The notes beneath the pieces were generated by a model. The model worked only from the letters and a program-made list of their open reading frames with translations, had not been told where the DNA came from and searched no databases. From assembly GCA_040954595.2 (NCBI GenBank), contig CM082580.2, positions 7,254,001-7,318,000 on the forward strand: a DNA stretch of 64,000 nt, read 5' to 3'. The stretch comes from Balanoglossus misakiensis (lineage: Eukaryota > Hemichordata). Every line of letters starts with the position of its first letter. The first letter of the stretch is position 1. A program made the translations under genes and the position numbers. Shown one piece after another: positions 24,845 through 37,974 of the stretch.

Positions 24845-27800
24845 GTTTTTTCCTGTATTGCAATTGCACTGCGAACACTGGTGCAAAAAGTCTGCAACCT
24901 TTAAACTTTGAAAGTCTTATTTTCTCCTGAAAGGCGACTGTAATTCAGAAGAAAACGAATTGTTTACAATCATTACAAACCATGCATCTCAGCAGATACA
25001 TTATAATACTCGCGTATTACAGTAATGATGGTTTATCCAATGGTAATAAGCTACATGTTTTGTTGAGAATGAGACTCATTCCAATGTATTTTACGCGGAG
25101 AAAAACATCATCGGTATGGTTGAATTCCTAATCGACAACATATTTGTTGAATTTGGAGGACAGATTTACCAACAATGTGCAGGATTTGCTATGAGCACTG
25201 TTTACGTACGTTCCCTTTCTTTTTGACTGATCATACAAGGCAATATAAATTATAGGCTTTTAACTTTACATTCAGACGCACAGACGATGAGTAATCCCGT
25301 ATTTAGTGACAATCTCCGTATTTCCAATCCTCTCGAATTGGAGATTAAAGAAACTACTCGCAGAATCTGCTTCTTGTGCTACTCTTCCAGGTGGATTGGA
25401 TTTCTCTCCGAAGGCTACCTTTCTACCGGGCCGTATGATAAAAGAAACGATCAATTTTTACCATGGGCTGGCACACCGTGACAGCAATGTTCCACTCCAA
25501 CCAGCCTGTGGTGTAAACCTTTCACACCCCATTCTTTATGCAAGAGCGTGTAGTTTATACAAGGAGTTTGCAGAAGGATTTGTGACTTTAGGTAGCGGCT
25601 GCTGTGCGCCACACGTGGAGGAGGGTTACTCACTATTTTCGAAACACCAGGCATCACTTCTTGGCCTTTATCTTTGTCAGAGGTCGTTTAAGTCGGTATA
25701 TTGCACCAATCCGAGAACATAAGGTCATTACCTGCGATTCTGTATACCATAGTAAACAATAATATCGTGTAATAATAATAACATGTTTTCTATTTCAGTG
25801 GACACATCCTTTTTCTGTGTTTGGGTATTTCAGTTACTCATTTATTTTCATCGTAAACATATAAAATGCCAACATTTGGAAGGTGTTTACCCCTCCAGGC
25901 CTCCAATCTTTAAAACACCCACACAACTGAAGTGTACCATACAACCGCATTCCAAATGTTTATCTCATTCTTGAACTGATGGTACACTGCGTTCTATTAG
26001 GCGTCTCCTTGCCAGTGGCAACATTTTGTCCTTGAACGAGGATATTAATAATAGAGCGGTTGAATGGGATTATTTCGAAAAGTATTCCCCATTATAGTTG
26101 ATTTTTACGTTGACACATTGTCAATGTAATACAGAAGGAAGTCCTTGCGCCTTACAGTTCATGACATGTTAAAAAAAAGTTAATCCTACAGATTGTCGAA
26201 GAAAAAATCTGTTGCCACGGTTCTCTTGACGTCATCAATGAGAGCAATTTTGCGCTCGTTTTGTTTATTCACGTTGACTATACGGTATACCGATATGCAT
26301 ATTATTTATGGGCAAACTAGGATTTGCCATCACGGATTGTCCCGAATTTTTGTAAAGAAAAGCGTTTCTTATCGCTTGTGTGTAGGCCCGACCGTTTCTA
26401 AATGATGAAACGGCAAAACATTCAAATCATTGTTTTCTGTTTTCATTGTCGGATTCAAGTATACCTCGGGCGTGCGTGATCAGTATCTGAATTGTCGCGT
26501 GATTGAAGATTTTAAGCTGTGTGGTTTTAGTTTCAGCACTTCTGATATATATCATGTATGCGCGCCTGTGTCTCAATAGCTGTTATTTACTATCAAATCG
26601 GTCCAATCGATCGTTCAAATTTTTGCCCAGTGTAAAAACCACGTAGTCTTGTTTGCCGACAACCCCCCCCCCCGCCCCCGCCACCGACCCTGGGTTAAAC
26701 CCTGTCAACATAACCAACGTCACGGTGTGCACAGAAGACAATTTTACTGTTTCAAATCAAGTCCGGACTCAGGATGCGTTTATTAATAAACATGAACTCC
26801 CTCGCAACAGTTTTAAAAAACGAATACGAGTAAAACGTTTAAAAACATGCAGCGGGCACAGTCAATTTCATGAATGCAAATCGAGAAAACTGGTTCGATC
26901 TTATCAACGACATTTGCTTTCCTAGAAAAGACAGAAAGTTGCAAGGAAAATCGACGGGGCTTTTCCGCCGCAAATACCAGCCAGGACCAAGTAACGTAAT
27001 GCGACATCACACTACATCATACAGCAATGTAGTCGAAATGACTATAGGCAAAGCAAATCACCAGAATTCAACAACTAAAATTTTACCTGAGAAATACTTC
27101 TGCTCGAACTGGAAACGAAGCGGCGGCGGGGATGATTTTTTGGCGGTTGGCTTCTCGACTGAAATTCTCTGCCCTCTCTCAAATGTATCGCGTAGTGGCA
27201 AACGATTCTACTTACGTGTCCCTTAAATGTGAAAATGCTACTTAGGTGAGCGACAAAAAGTTATCGGGTCAAAACTGAGACTTCCAAGATGATGGACATC
27301 TGTCACGTTTAACAAAAATGGAATTTCACAAGCTATACGTTGATGTCAATCATGATGTGTAAAGTATAAAATATCACCTTTTATCATTTTTTGTTCTAAG
27401 TTTCAACTTCATCAAGGTTGGTTTTTTTTCTCACCCTGCACACGCCATGTATACTGATTACACTCCTATGCTATGTACAACTTATTTTATTATCACTATT
27501 TATTTGATAACCACCAGTCACACAGTAACGCCTATTTATTTTCATGCCAATTTTGTTCTTATTTCTCTGAACTTTTAGCCGAAATCTTCCTTGTATACTT
27601 TTCATTCCATTAGTATACCTTGAAGAAGGCGATCCGTGTACTATACTGCCGAAACGTTGCTTTTAATGAAGAACACACCGAAGACATATCGACCATATCT
27701 TATACTTTAAACTTTGACGTTTTTACACAGAATATGGATGCGATTCGACACCCCTCCCCTCAGTAAACTACCTAAGGTAGCGAGTATTGAAACGAAATCA

Positions 27801-30636
27801 TTGGATTTGTGTTGGGCCATGTTGGCGTGGTCGACCTGCGCCAGGTTTTCATTAAAGCGTGACCTTTACAAATAGTAGAACACCCTGAGCTATACTGTAA
27901 AAGCAAATAATGCATATTTTCTTAATAAATACAAGCTTTTCCCTGGATGGTTGATAAGAGAATATTAAAAGCTTGTTTATCTCCAGGTATCAGATAATAT
28001 AAGAAAATATTAAGTTGAATCCGAAAAGTCACCTTACGTAGCCGGAATTTGCTAAAGAGCATTACTAAGATTCCCTATTTGATTCGGTTTTGCCTTTCGA
28101 CAGAACATCACTGTGCTTCGGGCATCCATTTACAGTATTCTGTACAGTCAGTAAACAGATACCATATAAGGTAACACTTTTCGCCAAAAAAAGAGAACGC
28201 TTCAGCATTATTCCTTCGAGCGTTACCTTTCCCGGAATAAGCTACTTGACAAATTGATTTTTTGTACATATTAGTTGCCCCAGCGAAATGGGGGGAACTA
28301 TTATAATAAGTGCGCTCTTAGGAATTCAAAACCCGAGTAAAAATTGCTTCACCTATTCTGAGACTCATTTCCCTAATGGCTAAATGTTTTTTTTGTTATA
28401 ACGAATGCGTCTCTGACAACTCAACTCTCTGCTAAGAAATGTCCCCCTTTTTGGTGACATTTCGAAGATTAAGTAGTGAGAATCATGACGATAATCCAGA
28501 ACAATTCATTTCTGGTGAAAGCAGAACGAGTCACGTAATTTAATGTCAGTGACCCAGACTCTCTGCTGAGGGCGCTGTATATCCGGGTATAGACCCTATA
28601 AACCATGGCAACCCTTTCCCCCTAAGTATATCAGTCACAGATTTTGGGGCGGGGACTCGGTCATGTCACTCGGTCATGACTCGGTCTGAACCAGTCTCCA
28701 TCTCTACGTAGGCCAGCAGTCTCGGTTACCTAGACGACCAACTTCACAAAAAAGTATTTGGATTATATTTTAAGCCATAACATCTCATCCTACTAACGGG
28801 ATATTTATGAATCGAATCATAGCCCGTTAGTGTTCTATAATTAGGGGCAAGCCAGAAACATGAATTCAAATGCTGCACGCACGAAAAACGAGCTTTCTAA
28901 AGAGCCATGTCGGGTTTCTCCCCGATGCTGTTGTGCCTTTCAATCGAAATCATTGTTCTTTTACCATGTTTACAGAACTTTATACCGTCTCAGTACGCAT
29001 ATACTATATATGGAAATTCTTAGTACGCAAATACTATATAAGGAAACATTTTTCGTATATAGCCTTATTATTCGTGTGACACTTCCTTCCGGGCGCTTCT
29101 GAATAAACGACCTTGCTGACAAATTTTGCTTTTTGTACGATTGTACGTTGTTTCACAAAGAAGTTTGAACATATTTCACAACAGCAAGCCACTATTTTAG
29201 ATAAAGAAAACCTCACGGATTAACTATGTAGAAATGACCGCCTTTCGTTGACAGTACTAGTATAATTGGAACTTTAGCGCACATCCATTTGAGAACCATT
29301 TGCAACCAGACGTTTCGGATCCGTTTCAAATGTTCGCTGTTGTACCGTTGCATGCTTTGCTAGACACACCACGTGCACAGTAACCAAACTGGTCAAATGC
29401 AGCTTTTTCAGAAAAAAATAACCCTCCAAGGCTGTGGAACGTAGCCCACACGAAATCATTTCCCCAAAGATTGCTGATTCAGCCTAAACGCACAACCCTG
29501 GGGAATACAAGCCTGTATAGACCTAGACCTATGTTTACAGACGCGTTATACAGGATTCTGTAAATGACATCAGTATGAAATCCGGCAAGGCTCGTCAGCA
29601 AGGCCGTTTTTTTGTCCAAGTTTGCTGTTTATTGTTTGAATTAATGTTTCATATTTTGTGATATTCCATCATTAAAGTATAAATGCGTCAATGAACGAAA
29701 AGGTCGAGGTTCACTTTTGTTGAATATTTTTTACATGCGGACAAATGAGCCACGTCGTTGCCCTGTGGGTCAGTCGGATTTGATTGTCTCTTTTTGCAAC
29801 TTGGCGAAGAAGGGGGTTTCATTGACGCTTTTCTCGTTTATGAACCACCCGGGGAAAGTGTTGTGTTACTTCGGGAATACATATTTTGTTTACTCGAGAA
29901 AGTTGGCACATTATATGCTTAAACAAATATGCCATTTTTCGCCCAGGGTGCTCGACTCTGCGGGGACAATGTCGTGGATCGGTGAAAACCTGACGTGAGT
30001 CCTGTCACCCAGTCACGAAAATACCTACATAACCAATGAAATTCAATAATTTCAGTTGTTTACGACTTCGTCGTGCGACAGCTAGGAGTTTCATCAGAAG
30101 TAATCTCCACTCGAGATTTCAGCCAGGGATGCCGCAAGACTATACTCTGATGCAGGCAGAGCTATATCTCAGGTATTTGCGATTTAAATGATGGCCTTTT
30201 CCTCGCCTTCTTTCGTCTAAATTGTTGCACATTTGCGTATATGCTGTCGTTTGCTGCCTGATATTACGTCAGTAACGCGGTCCTGATTGCATGGTGTAGC
30301 ATTAAGGCTTGGGGTCCACCAACATTGTGGAACAGCGGCCAGAAATGCTTGCATGAAGGTGTTGTAATAATTTTACTTTGATATATAGAAACTCTCTGTC
30401 GAGCACACCAATCGAGAAAGATAGACCCGCGGTTCTAAAATCAAACCACTTAAAAGGCCAATGATAGTACAGCTCCATTGGTCAGTTATGAATAATTAAT
30501 ATTCTCATTCTTTTGATTTCATCCAGCGACATTTGATGGGACGATCACCCACGCTGATTTTGAAAGTTCCCCGCCATCCACTGTGTGTTGGCCACTTGGT
30601 GTAGGGACAGTCACTATACCACTGCAAGGAGAAATT
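24845..30636. other. Region between the divergent GPCR genes
   Basis: Holds the promoters and leaders of both receptor genes and a decayed reverse-transcriptase fragment at 25116-25690. The rest (25.7-30.6 kb) has no recognisable exon. At 27620-27660 GAAGAAGGC followed by GCCGAAACGTTGC resembles a string I associate with the ends of some retroelements (low confidence). A 30 bp imperfect tandem duplication lies at 28993-29052. Confidence 0.5.
25116..25690 (+). pseudogene. Decayed retroelement reverse-transcriptase fragment
   Basis: Read across several frames it gives VEFLIDNIFVEFGGQIYQQ, then after a deletion NPVFSDNLRI and LELEIKETT, and later SNVPLQPACGV and YARACSLYKEF. These match the order of conserved pieces in a widespread animal retroelement reverse-transcriptase family (IDNIFVxFGGxxFQQ, LEIKDTTE, SSNIPxxPAYGV, IRYARACSSY). 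Frameshifts and stops, and loss of the YxDD catalytic stretch between the first two blocks, show that it is dead. The exact family (Penelope-like or other) is not settled. Confidence 0.7.
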
Positions 30637-31896
30637 ATGTCGGACGTTCACCTGGGCGGTCGTCTTGGAAACGAGACTGCAGAAGATCACCATAATGAAA
30701 GCTTTCGTAATATAAGTGACTATCAAGTTTATGATTATGACGAGGTTTTCGGTTTGTGGCTGGTCGCGACTTGCATGGTCGTACTCATAGCGGTGTTCTT
30801 CATTGCGACGTCTTACAACCTTCTGATTGTTACGACGTTGTGCAAGCGCCGATCGAAGCTCACAACAGTTCAACACCTGGCGTTGATCTTGTCGTGTACT
30901 CATCTGATCACGTCGGTCGTCTGCGTTCCCATGACGATGGTCGGAATCATGTTCCCCGTCGTTATTCAGAAGAGTTTCTGTTTAGTTCACGAAGGAACTT
31001 CTTTCACGATCCTGTTGATGACCGTCTTCATGGCGGCATTGATAAGTGTCGATCGCCACGACCTCGTCGTGAGATACAACAATCGTTTCTTCAACGGTCG
31101 AAAAATTGTATCGCTGGCAATTTCGCTGTATGGCGTTTCTGTGGTAATGACCATAGCGCCTACCGCGGCTCACCTGATAACAAAGAATTTAGATTCCCAT
31201 GGCTGTCACCTATGGACAAAACATGTTGACGAATACATCTGGTGTTCAGCCGGTTGTCTCGGTGTAGCCACGCTGCTGTCGCTCGCCGTTTTATCAGTCT
31301 GCTACTACGACATCGTGAGAAGGACCATCACCCACGAGAAGCGAACGAGGGTGACGCTGGGCGCTGCAAATCTTATCGCAAAGTCCCAGCGACCGCCCGC
31401 CCCTCGATTTACCAACCCCCCAGGTGGTCTGTTGGACTCGGGATCTCGCTGGGACTCCAGTGCTCAGAACCCTCCGACCAGCGGCCACGACCGCATCCAG
31501 TCTGTCTCTGATTCGGTCGCAGATCAGCCAGATCACGGACAGTTTCTTGTTTCTGCAGATTCAAAGAAGACACTTCGAAGGACCCGCAGCTGCGCCGAGA
31601 CGGTTCAAAGCCGAGCCGTTTTGGAAGAAACTTTACAATTCCAACAGACACAGACTGGGGTATCGAATTCAAAGGGAGAATCGTCGAGGGCACTCGACCC
31701 CTCGGGGAGGAGGGTGGCAACTGAACTGGGACTGACAGGCCGGGTAATGTTCCACAGGAAGGCAATGAAAGCGGCTTTCGTCATACTACTGACAACGTTC
31801 CTGGTTCTGATGCAGTGGTTTGTAGTGAATGTTCTCGTTGCAGCAAATGTACCAAAAGGTAAGCACAAAACATCAAACATCAGCCAATTGAGCACG

Positions 31897-31982
<86 letters not shown>

Positions 31983-32234
31983 ATTGTTATAGGAATTCCA
32001 TCGGATCTGAGAATACTGTCTATGGTATTATCCTACTTGCCGTCAGCCTTAGATCCTTTCATCTATGCGCCGACCATACCGATATTAAAGCAGAAAAGAA
32101 GACAGCTCCTGATGAAAGTTTTTGGAGGTAGATGCTTCACGGCAGTTGAAGACAGTGGAGGACGAGACCAGACCGGCCACAGCAATTTACAACAGCATAG
32201 GATACATGATGAAGAAGTACACTTAACCCGTTGA
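30637..32234 (+). CDS. Atypical class A GPCR, copy 2
   Basis: Paralogue of the receptor at 23194-24844 on the opposite strand. Two exons, 30637-31858 and 31993-32234, 487 aa, with the same phase-1 intron after TM6. MSDVHLGG matches copy 1 at the chosen start. NETA, NESF and NISD are glycosylation sequons. TM1 to TM3 and TM5 to TM7 are close to copy 1. The third intracellular loop is long, Ser/Arg/Pro rich and much more divergent, as is the tail, suggesting different coupling or regulation (inference). It has the same unusual residues: DRH for DRY, DPFIY for NPxxY, no TM2 Asp and no TM6 proline. Head-to-head placement with copy 1 indicates an inverted duplication. A poly(A) signal lies at 32750. 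Confidence 0.85.
31897..31981. repeat. GAT microsatellite in the GPCR copy 2 intron
   Basis: About 28 GAT units in gene orientation, filling most of the 134 bp intron and starting right after GAGCACGTG. The acceptor TTATAG follows within 11 bp. The equivalent repeat of copy 1 runs in the other orientation. Confidence 0.95.
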
Positions 32235-32749
32235 ATGTCTAAAAAATCCTCGGACAATACATGTACTCTGTCATAGCAGCTTCCTGAATGTTCATATAAT
32301 TTAATCGAGATGCAAAGTTCTAAGGCAGGCGCAACATATTCGCTTCGGTACACAGAACTTTCTAATGAGTATCGTCCTTTTAGGTGTTTACGATCTGCAG
32401 GTAGAAAATCCTAGAGCTGGTACGCTAAGTTTTTCAAAAGGTCATTTCAAGCCATGCCATCTGGGCCTACCTTCTATTTGAGAGAAGTCAAACATTTTTT
32501 GACACTAAAAAATACTTGTTACAATTATTCCTTAATCTCCGGGCACTTAGAAGAACTGTCTTGGTGTTGTTGCGTGTTAATTGTCTTGTTTGTCTTCTCT
32601 ATTTCTAGCATTGTATTTTGTTGGTGTCAGGCCTATGTACATGTAATTCGTCACTTCACGAGAAATTAAGGAGAATTCTTGTATAATTGTAAGATATGTA
32701 CTGATATATACCTATTGTCATGGTGTGAACACGTCACTGTAATATAATT

Positions 32750-32756
32750 GAATAAA
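32750..32756 (+). terminator. Polyadenylation signal of GPCR copy 2
   Basis: AATAAA in TTGAATAAAAACACT, about 520 bp after the stop codon. It is the first clear signal downstream. A poly-C tract follows at 32791-32808. Confidence 0.5.
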
Positions 32757-33008
32757 AACACTACCACGGTATCAAAGCCCAGCTTCTTGCCCCCCCCCCC
32801 CCCCCCCCGCCATAAGTTGTGACTTCCCTAGCCTCGAACTGAGATCTGGGTAAAACAATATGGCGTCGCCCACAGACCACGAGCAATGACAGCGCTCAGG
32901 CAACTGAATATTATTTAGTTGTCTGAGAGTGACTCAGAGAAATAAAACTAATCAGAGATAAGCGATCAAGAAATATTTGTACTTCCGTACTACTTAATCC
33001 ATTAGATC

Positions 33009-36000
33009 ATGTCGGAAGGAGGTAAGTGCACGCGCATTTTGTCTGAGAATTACGTGTGTCTATTGCTTTGTTTATGTGTGGCGCGACGCGATCGCATCGA
33101 CATGATCGGCATAATATAAACAAATAATGCCAGATACACACAGCTTGTCATCTAGTGCTAACCAATGTCGAGGTCCTCTCCTCGGACACGAACTCCACGT
33201 CGAAACATATTATTCGATCAGTAACAAGAGTAGTAAACGCTAGAGGTTGACGTGCAGAGAGAGGTTCGTGCCATGAAGAATGACCTTGAACTTACCCCAT
33301 GTTTACAAATACATACCCCGCCTGTATGTGTTGTGATTGCTCTAATCGGGCGATCGAGGGCACCACCCCGACTGATATCAATCGATCGATCGATCAATCA
33401 ATCAATCAATGCATGCAATTTGTGAACACATCACACCTCTCTTGTACGTTAGTGGATAGAGGGATTCCAGCCCACAAGGATCCTTGCTGATGCGGCAGAT
33501 GAGCTTTAGTTGAATGAAAGGCTTAGACCACAAATCCAGTCAGAGGATAAGTAAATTTGCATCGCTCTGTTTTTTTTTGTCAACAGATGGCGACCAGTCT
33601 GTACCAGTGCATCACGTTCAAGAACCTGCACCTGGCTCGCCGGCAGCTCAACAAAGCCTGTCGCCAGATGCAAAGTCAGAGAGCAGCCAATCAGGACCCA
33701 TACAGATAGTCTGCCACGATCAGTCGCCTTCGATTGGAAACGATTCGCCCGCGGTAGATTCTGTCGTCAGCGCGACGGAACCCGCAGATGTCCGGGGCTC
33801 GCCTTTCGTCCTGGATCGGAATCCTTCGCCGCCAACGGTCGGATCAGATCAAGTTGAAGAGCACGGCGATGTCATTGGAGACACTGTGTTCAGCAAGCAC
33901 TGGGTCTTCACTACGTTAATGAGGCTCATCAAGGTGAAGAAACTTTTGTTGTGGGACTGAGGGAATTAGTCAGTTCGTAGAGGATTGTAGTTTTATGATA
34001 CACTTTTGTTTTTTAACATTATCATATAGTGTCCTATGTAGAGGCGACTTGAAAAAAGTCTTCAGTGTGCCCTCTAACAAACATAATATTTAAAAGCTTC
34101 GAGCCATATTTAGGATTTCTAAAAATTTCTCTTCAGGAGTCAGCCCCATACCTTTGCATGTATTGAGGATAATTTTCTTGAGTCACCAGTGAGTTTGTGG
34201 AGTCAGTGGCATGTCCAATGGGCTTACAGGGCATACTGGTGTTCTTTATAGGCATGTTCCCAGATTAGACAGTTGAGTTTCATAAATGCACTTCCGGCGT
34301 CAATTTCAAGTAGGTGACGCCGTTATTCTTGTTTTGTACATCATTGGATGTAGGAAGGAGAGAAAGAAGATGGAGACGAGAAAGAGGATGAATCTGGAGC
34401 ACCTGCGGAAGATAATCCCCAAAAGAAACAGGCGGATAATTGTGAGGATAAACCAAGTACAGGTAGTCGTGGTGATGCCACTCCTGAGGAACTCGACAAA
34501 GAGCTGGAAAACGAACTCTGTAAATTATGGGATATGTCGATGAATAAGGTTTGTTGTGATTTCTTTTCTCACAGATGTCATAGCAACGCAGTTGGCGATC
34601 TCTGATCACAGTTGATGATTGGTTTCTGTAGCTGTTCCTGAGATTGGAGTGTGTGTGAGTGTGTGGGCAGTTTGTGAAAATAAACGCTACATAGATTGAG
34701 CGATGCTGTGATGTCAGGAGTGTGGCTAAAATTCATTTAACTGTTTTATATTGGTATTGCAGGATGTTGCTCTGTTTCTCCATCAATGGAAAATGGTTTC
34801 GATATTGATCAGAGTTATCAAGACAACAAATGCACCCAGGGCAACGGTGAGTACAACTGGAATTCAAATCTCGATATTGTCATAGTGTATGCGCCAGCTG
34901 AAAGGAAAGTGTGGTCTTGTAATATCATACACACCGTACAATGTGGTATGGTATGGAAGTGTCAAGTCAGTATAGGTATATGCCACTACATACACATATT
35001 CTTTGTAAGGCAAACATACAAATATAATTGCATTGTTTTGACGAATTTCTCACAGGAGATCTGCGTCGGAATTCTGGCAAACATGGCTTGTAATGAAGAG
35101 AATGTTGTTGACATGAGTGAACAAGACGAGCTGATGTAAGTATCCTGTTAACATGAACCACTTTTGCAGTGTCCTGCTTTCTATAGTTGCAAGCGTCCAA
35201 AACACACAATAAATAAACACTTCTGTAGGGCATAGCTTCAACGTGAGGAGAGTGGTCTTGATGTGAAATTTCATTTTTTTTATCCTCAATTATAATATAA
35301 GATGTTCACAACTATGTTGCAGGAAACTGCACGAGTGAAGAAACTTTAAGGTTAACATTTTATGCCGTATTTTCGTTTCCATAGCACCGTTGTTTTGGCG
35401 CTTCTCGAGTGCACCGACCCTCCGACGTTGATCGAGACCACCCGACTGATTTATACATGCGTGTGCAACGTACAGTCGTCGAAACACTGGATAACGGCAC
35501 TGAAGAGCAACCCTTCCATACCGACCACCATCTGTTTCATTTTGCAGAGTTCCACAAATAGTAAGTGTACAATCTCTTCTTGAGTGAAGACATCATGCCT
35601 CCTGAACACAGGCTATGATCGCCGCCATCTTGTCTGTTAGGACAGCACACTGTCTTATAGCTACAATTTTTGTAACCAGAGTCTCTGGTTTGGCACATGT
35701 GCATAAGGCGATCGTTGCCCTTTAATTGCATCACACCGCTCTCCACACAGATGACCTGATCCACAATGTGTCCGATTTACTGGACAAACTTCTCGATATG
35801 GATGACGAGCTGGTGTCCATGTGGTCGTCCTCCGATCTGGTGATTGCAGTATGCGAGGCAATTCAGCAAGTCAGGTAGCCGATTTCTACTACACACATCC
35901 GATGAATTATCCAGACAGCAAACTACCCGACCAGGGGTGCTTGAAAGTTGAGTCGTCATGTATGATGTCTCCATTTGAGCTGTCTTGACAGCGTTCAAAA

Positions 36001-37268
36001 GTGTTTATCTGGTGTTTCAAGATTTCCTGCACTCTTTCTTCTGTCGTTTTAGAGGAGAAAAACCAACAGCTCTGGAATTCTTGCTTCACATTTTGCAGCT
36101 GTTGTCGACGAATGAAAAGGGAGCAGCAGCTCTTGGTGAGAATATTCTTAAAATCTGTTCGTATTCGGTTCCTCTGTCGGCGTAAGTCTAGAATCATCTT
36201 CCGCATGTTGGATTTTAAAACCAGATTGCGAGTGCACCAAATGGAGTGAAAACTGACATTGCATCTCCTGTGAAGTCTTGACCATTATTAACAAACTTCA
36301 TGGCGTTTACGTATATTGTAATATTTCAATATTGCAGTGGAGAATGGCAGTACTGTGTTCCAGCTGCTAGCCGATTTCCTTCAGACGATTTGCAGCGAAG
36401 AAACTATCACTTTGGTCGGACGGGAGATAGAACTGGCAGCCACGGTGTCTTTGCTTGATGTTCTGACCACGTCAAACGACAGTGATGTTGTGTGTCTTGA
36501 AAAGGGTAAGAATCTTTTTTGAGTTTCATGTACATTCTTTCACTCAGTGGTAAACTTCTTTTGTATAGTTTGCAAAATTCAGTCTATTTCAACAAGAACC
36601 ACACTGCCAAATGCAAAAGTATGATATTGAAATCTTTAAGAAATCTGTTTGGTTTTGCCAAACAGACAGCCGAGTCACAAGATGCTTGCTGGACATTGTC
36701 CACATCCTGAGACCACAGCTGCGTCACAGACGGAAATCAACGCTGTCGGCAGAAGAGGAACAAGAGAACATCAGGAAAGGGACCATGCTGCAGAATGTGA
36801 TCATTAATTACATGGGAAGTGTGCTCAAGTCTGAGGTACAATTTTAACCCTTTCACCCCCAGTTCCCTCTTTAGAGGTCCAACTTCACCACAGCAAACAA
36901 TGGGTTTGGACTGAACCATGGTGGTGAAAGGGTGAAGTCGCGCAAAATTGATGACACTTCAAGTTGATGATGCCGAGACATCTTGTACCTCAAAGAACTC
37001 GACAAAGGGCTTTTGAAAATATCGCGGACAGCAAGCAAGAATATAGTCGAAGCTGATAAGTAACTGATAGGGTGCAGCTGATATTGCCACGCCATCTTGT
37101 ACAGCCTGAACAATATTTCCTTTTCTGTTTGCGTTCCAGGTCGGAAGTCGGATAGTCTGCAAGCAGTTGAAGAGGTGTAATGAACTAAAAGTGAAATCAT
37201 TGAAATACGCTCTTGAGAAGCACAACGTAGGGAAAGACATTATACAAACATTGGAATGGGAAATTTAG
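33009..37268 (+). CDS. SAAL1: SAAL1 (serum amyloid A-like 1) orthologue
   Basis: A helical-repeat protein linked in vertebrates to synovial fibroblast and cell proliferation; its molecular role is poorly known. Eleven exons: 33009-33021, 33587-33933, 34354-34548, 34763-34846, 35056-35135, 35385-35560, 35751-35874, 36053-36135, 36338-36505, 36666-36835, 37140-37268, all in phase, giving 522 aa (human about 474). Diagnostic strings are LDRNPSPP with [67 protein letters not shown] and [10 protein letters not shown]. Exon 1 encodes only MSEG plus one base, so the N-terminus is the least secure part. The ~70 residues before LDRNPSPP and an acidic insert ([14 protein letters not shown]) make it longer than human. 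It is convergent with METTL6. Confidence 0.94.
36844..36936 (+). mobile_element. Short TTAA-type MITE, best-preserved copy
   Basis: Begins TTAACCCTTTCACC and ends GGTGGTGAAAGGGT, so its ends are inverted repeats of about 12 bp. It lies in the last intron of SAAL1. There is no coding capacity. Related pieces occur at 5718, 9331, 10110 and 10798, which defines a dispersed family. Confidence 0.7.
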
Positions 37269-37974
37269 ATTTGAATCAAGAGCGTACAAAACGGAACTCG
37301 AATTGAATTTAGACTGCCATGTACGGGAATGGATTTCAAATCAGAAAAAGAAATGAATGAGGCACTTTTTTTAGAGAAATGATGTTGAATGATAATTTTT
37401 CGAAAAGCAGCACCATCCACCTGAAGTGGTGTTAGGTAGAATTCCGAGACAACGAAAGACATTTGTGCATCTTTCAAGATATGAATTTCGAAAGCAGGAA
37501 CTGTTCAGACTGAATGTCACCCAGGTGGTTCATATCTTTGTATGCAAAATATATTCCAGTGTAAAAAAAGTGCACAAAATCCACAGAACACAGACTTTGA
37601 TACCTATATTTTTTACACTGGAAACATTCCATTATCTCAATAATTTTTTCTCGGTAGGGATATTCATAATTCGCAGGAACATTTTTACAACTCTAATTTT
37701 GCCCAGAAAACCGATGTTCCTTCCAATGCTTAACGCCTTAGTGGGAAACACTGTCTGGCACTGGACAATCTCACTGCACATGTAATGTAATCTTAATGTA
37801 ATTTTAGTGTTTTCTCTGTCGGTGACCAATAAGGGTGAAAAAATGTACTGCCCCCTACTTGATCATGATGTGTTCTGATGTACGGGAAAAAATGAATGTA
37901 CAGTTTCAGTAATGCCAATAAAGCATTGTTTTTAAAATACGGAGTGTCAATTGTTAATTTGATAAAATGGATAA
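37269..37974. terminator. Shared 3' region of SAAL1 and METTL6
   Basis: Spans the SAAL1 3' UTR, with AATAAA in GCCAATAAAGCATT at about 37918, which lies only ~55 bp from the METTL6 stop codon. No good minus-strand AATAAA sits within the first 50 bp after METTL6, so the METTL6 transcript probably ends inside the SAAL1 3' UTR. Overlap of the two 3' UTRs is inferred, not shown. Confidence 0.5.

Noticed and set aside
29717-29998. 93-codon open frame upstream of GPCR copy 2
   Set aside because: No recognised motif, no splice partner and composition like the surrounding intergenic DNA.
31897-31981. GAT repeat as a CRISPR-like or coding repeat
   Set aside because: It has 3 bp units with no spacers and lies inside a GT-AG intron whose flanking exons are in phase. 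It is a plain microsatellite in an animal genome.
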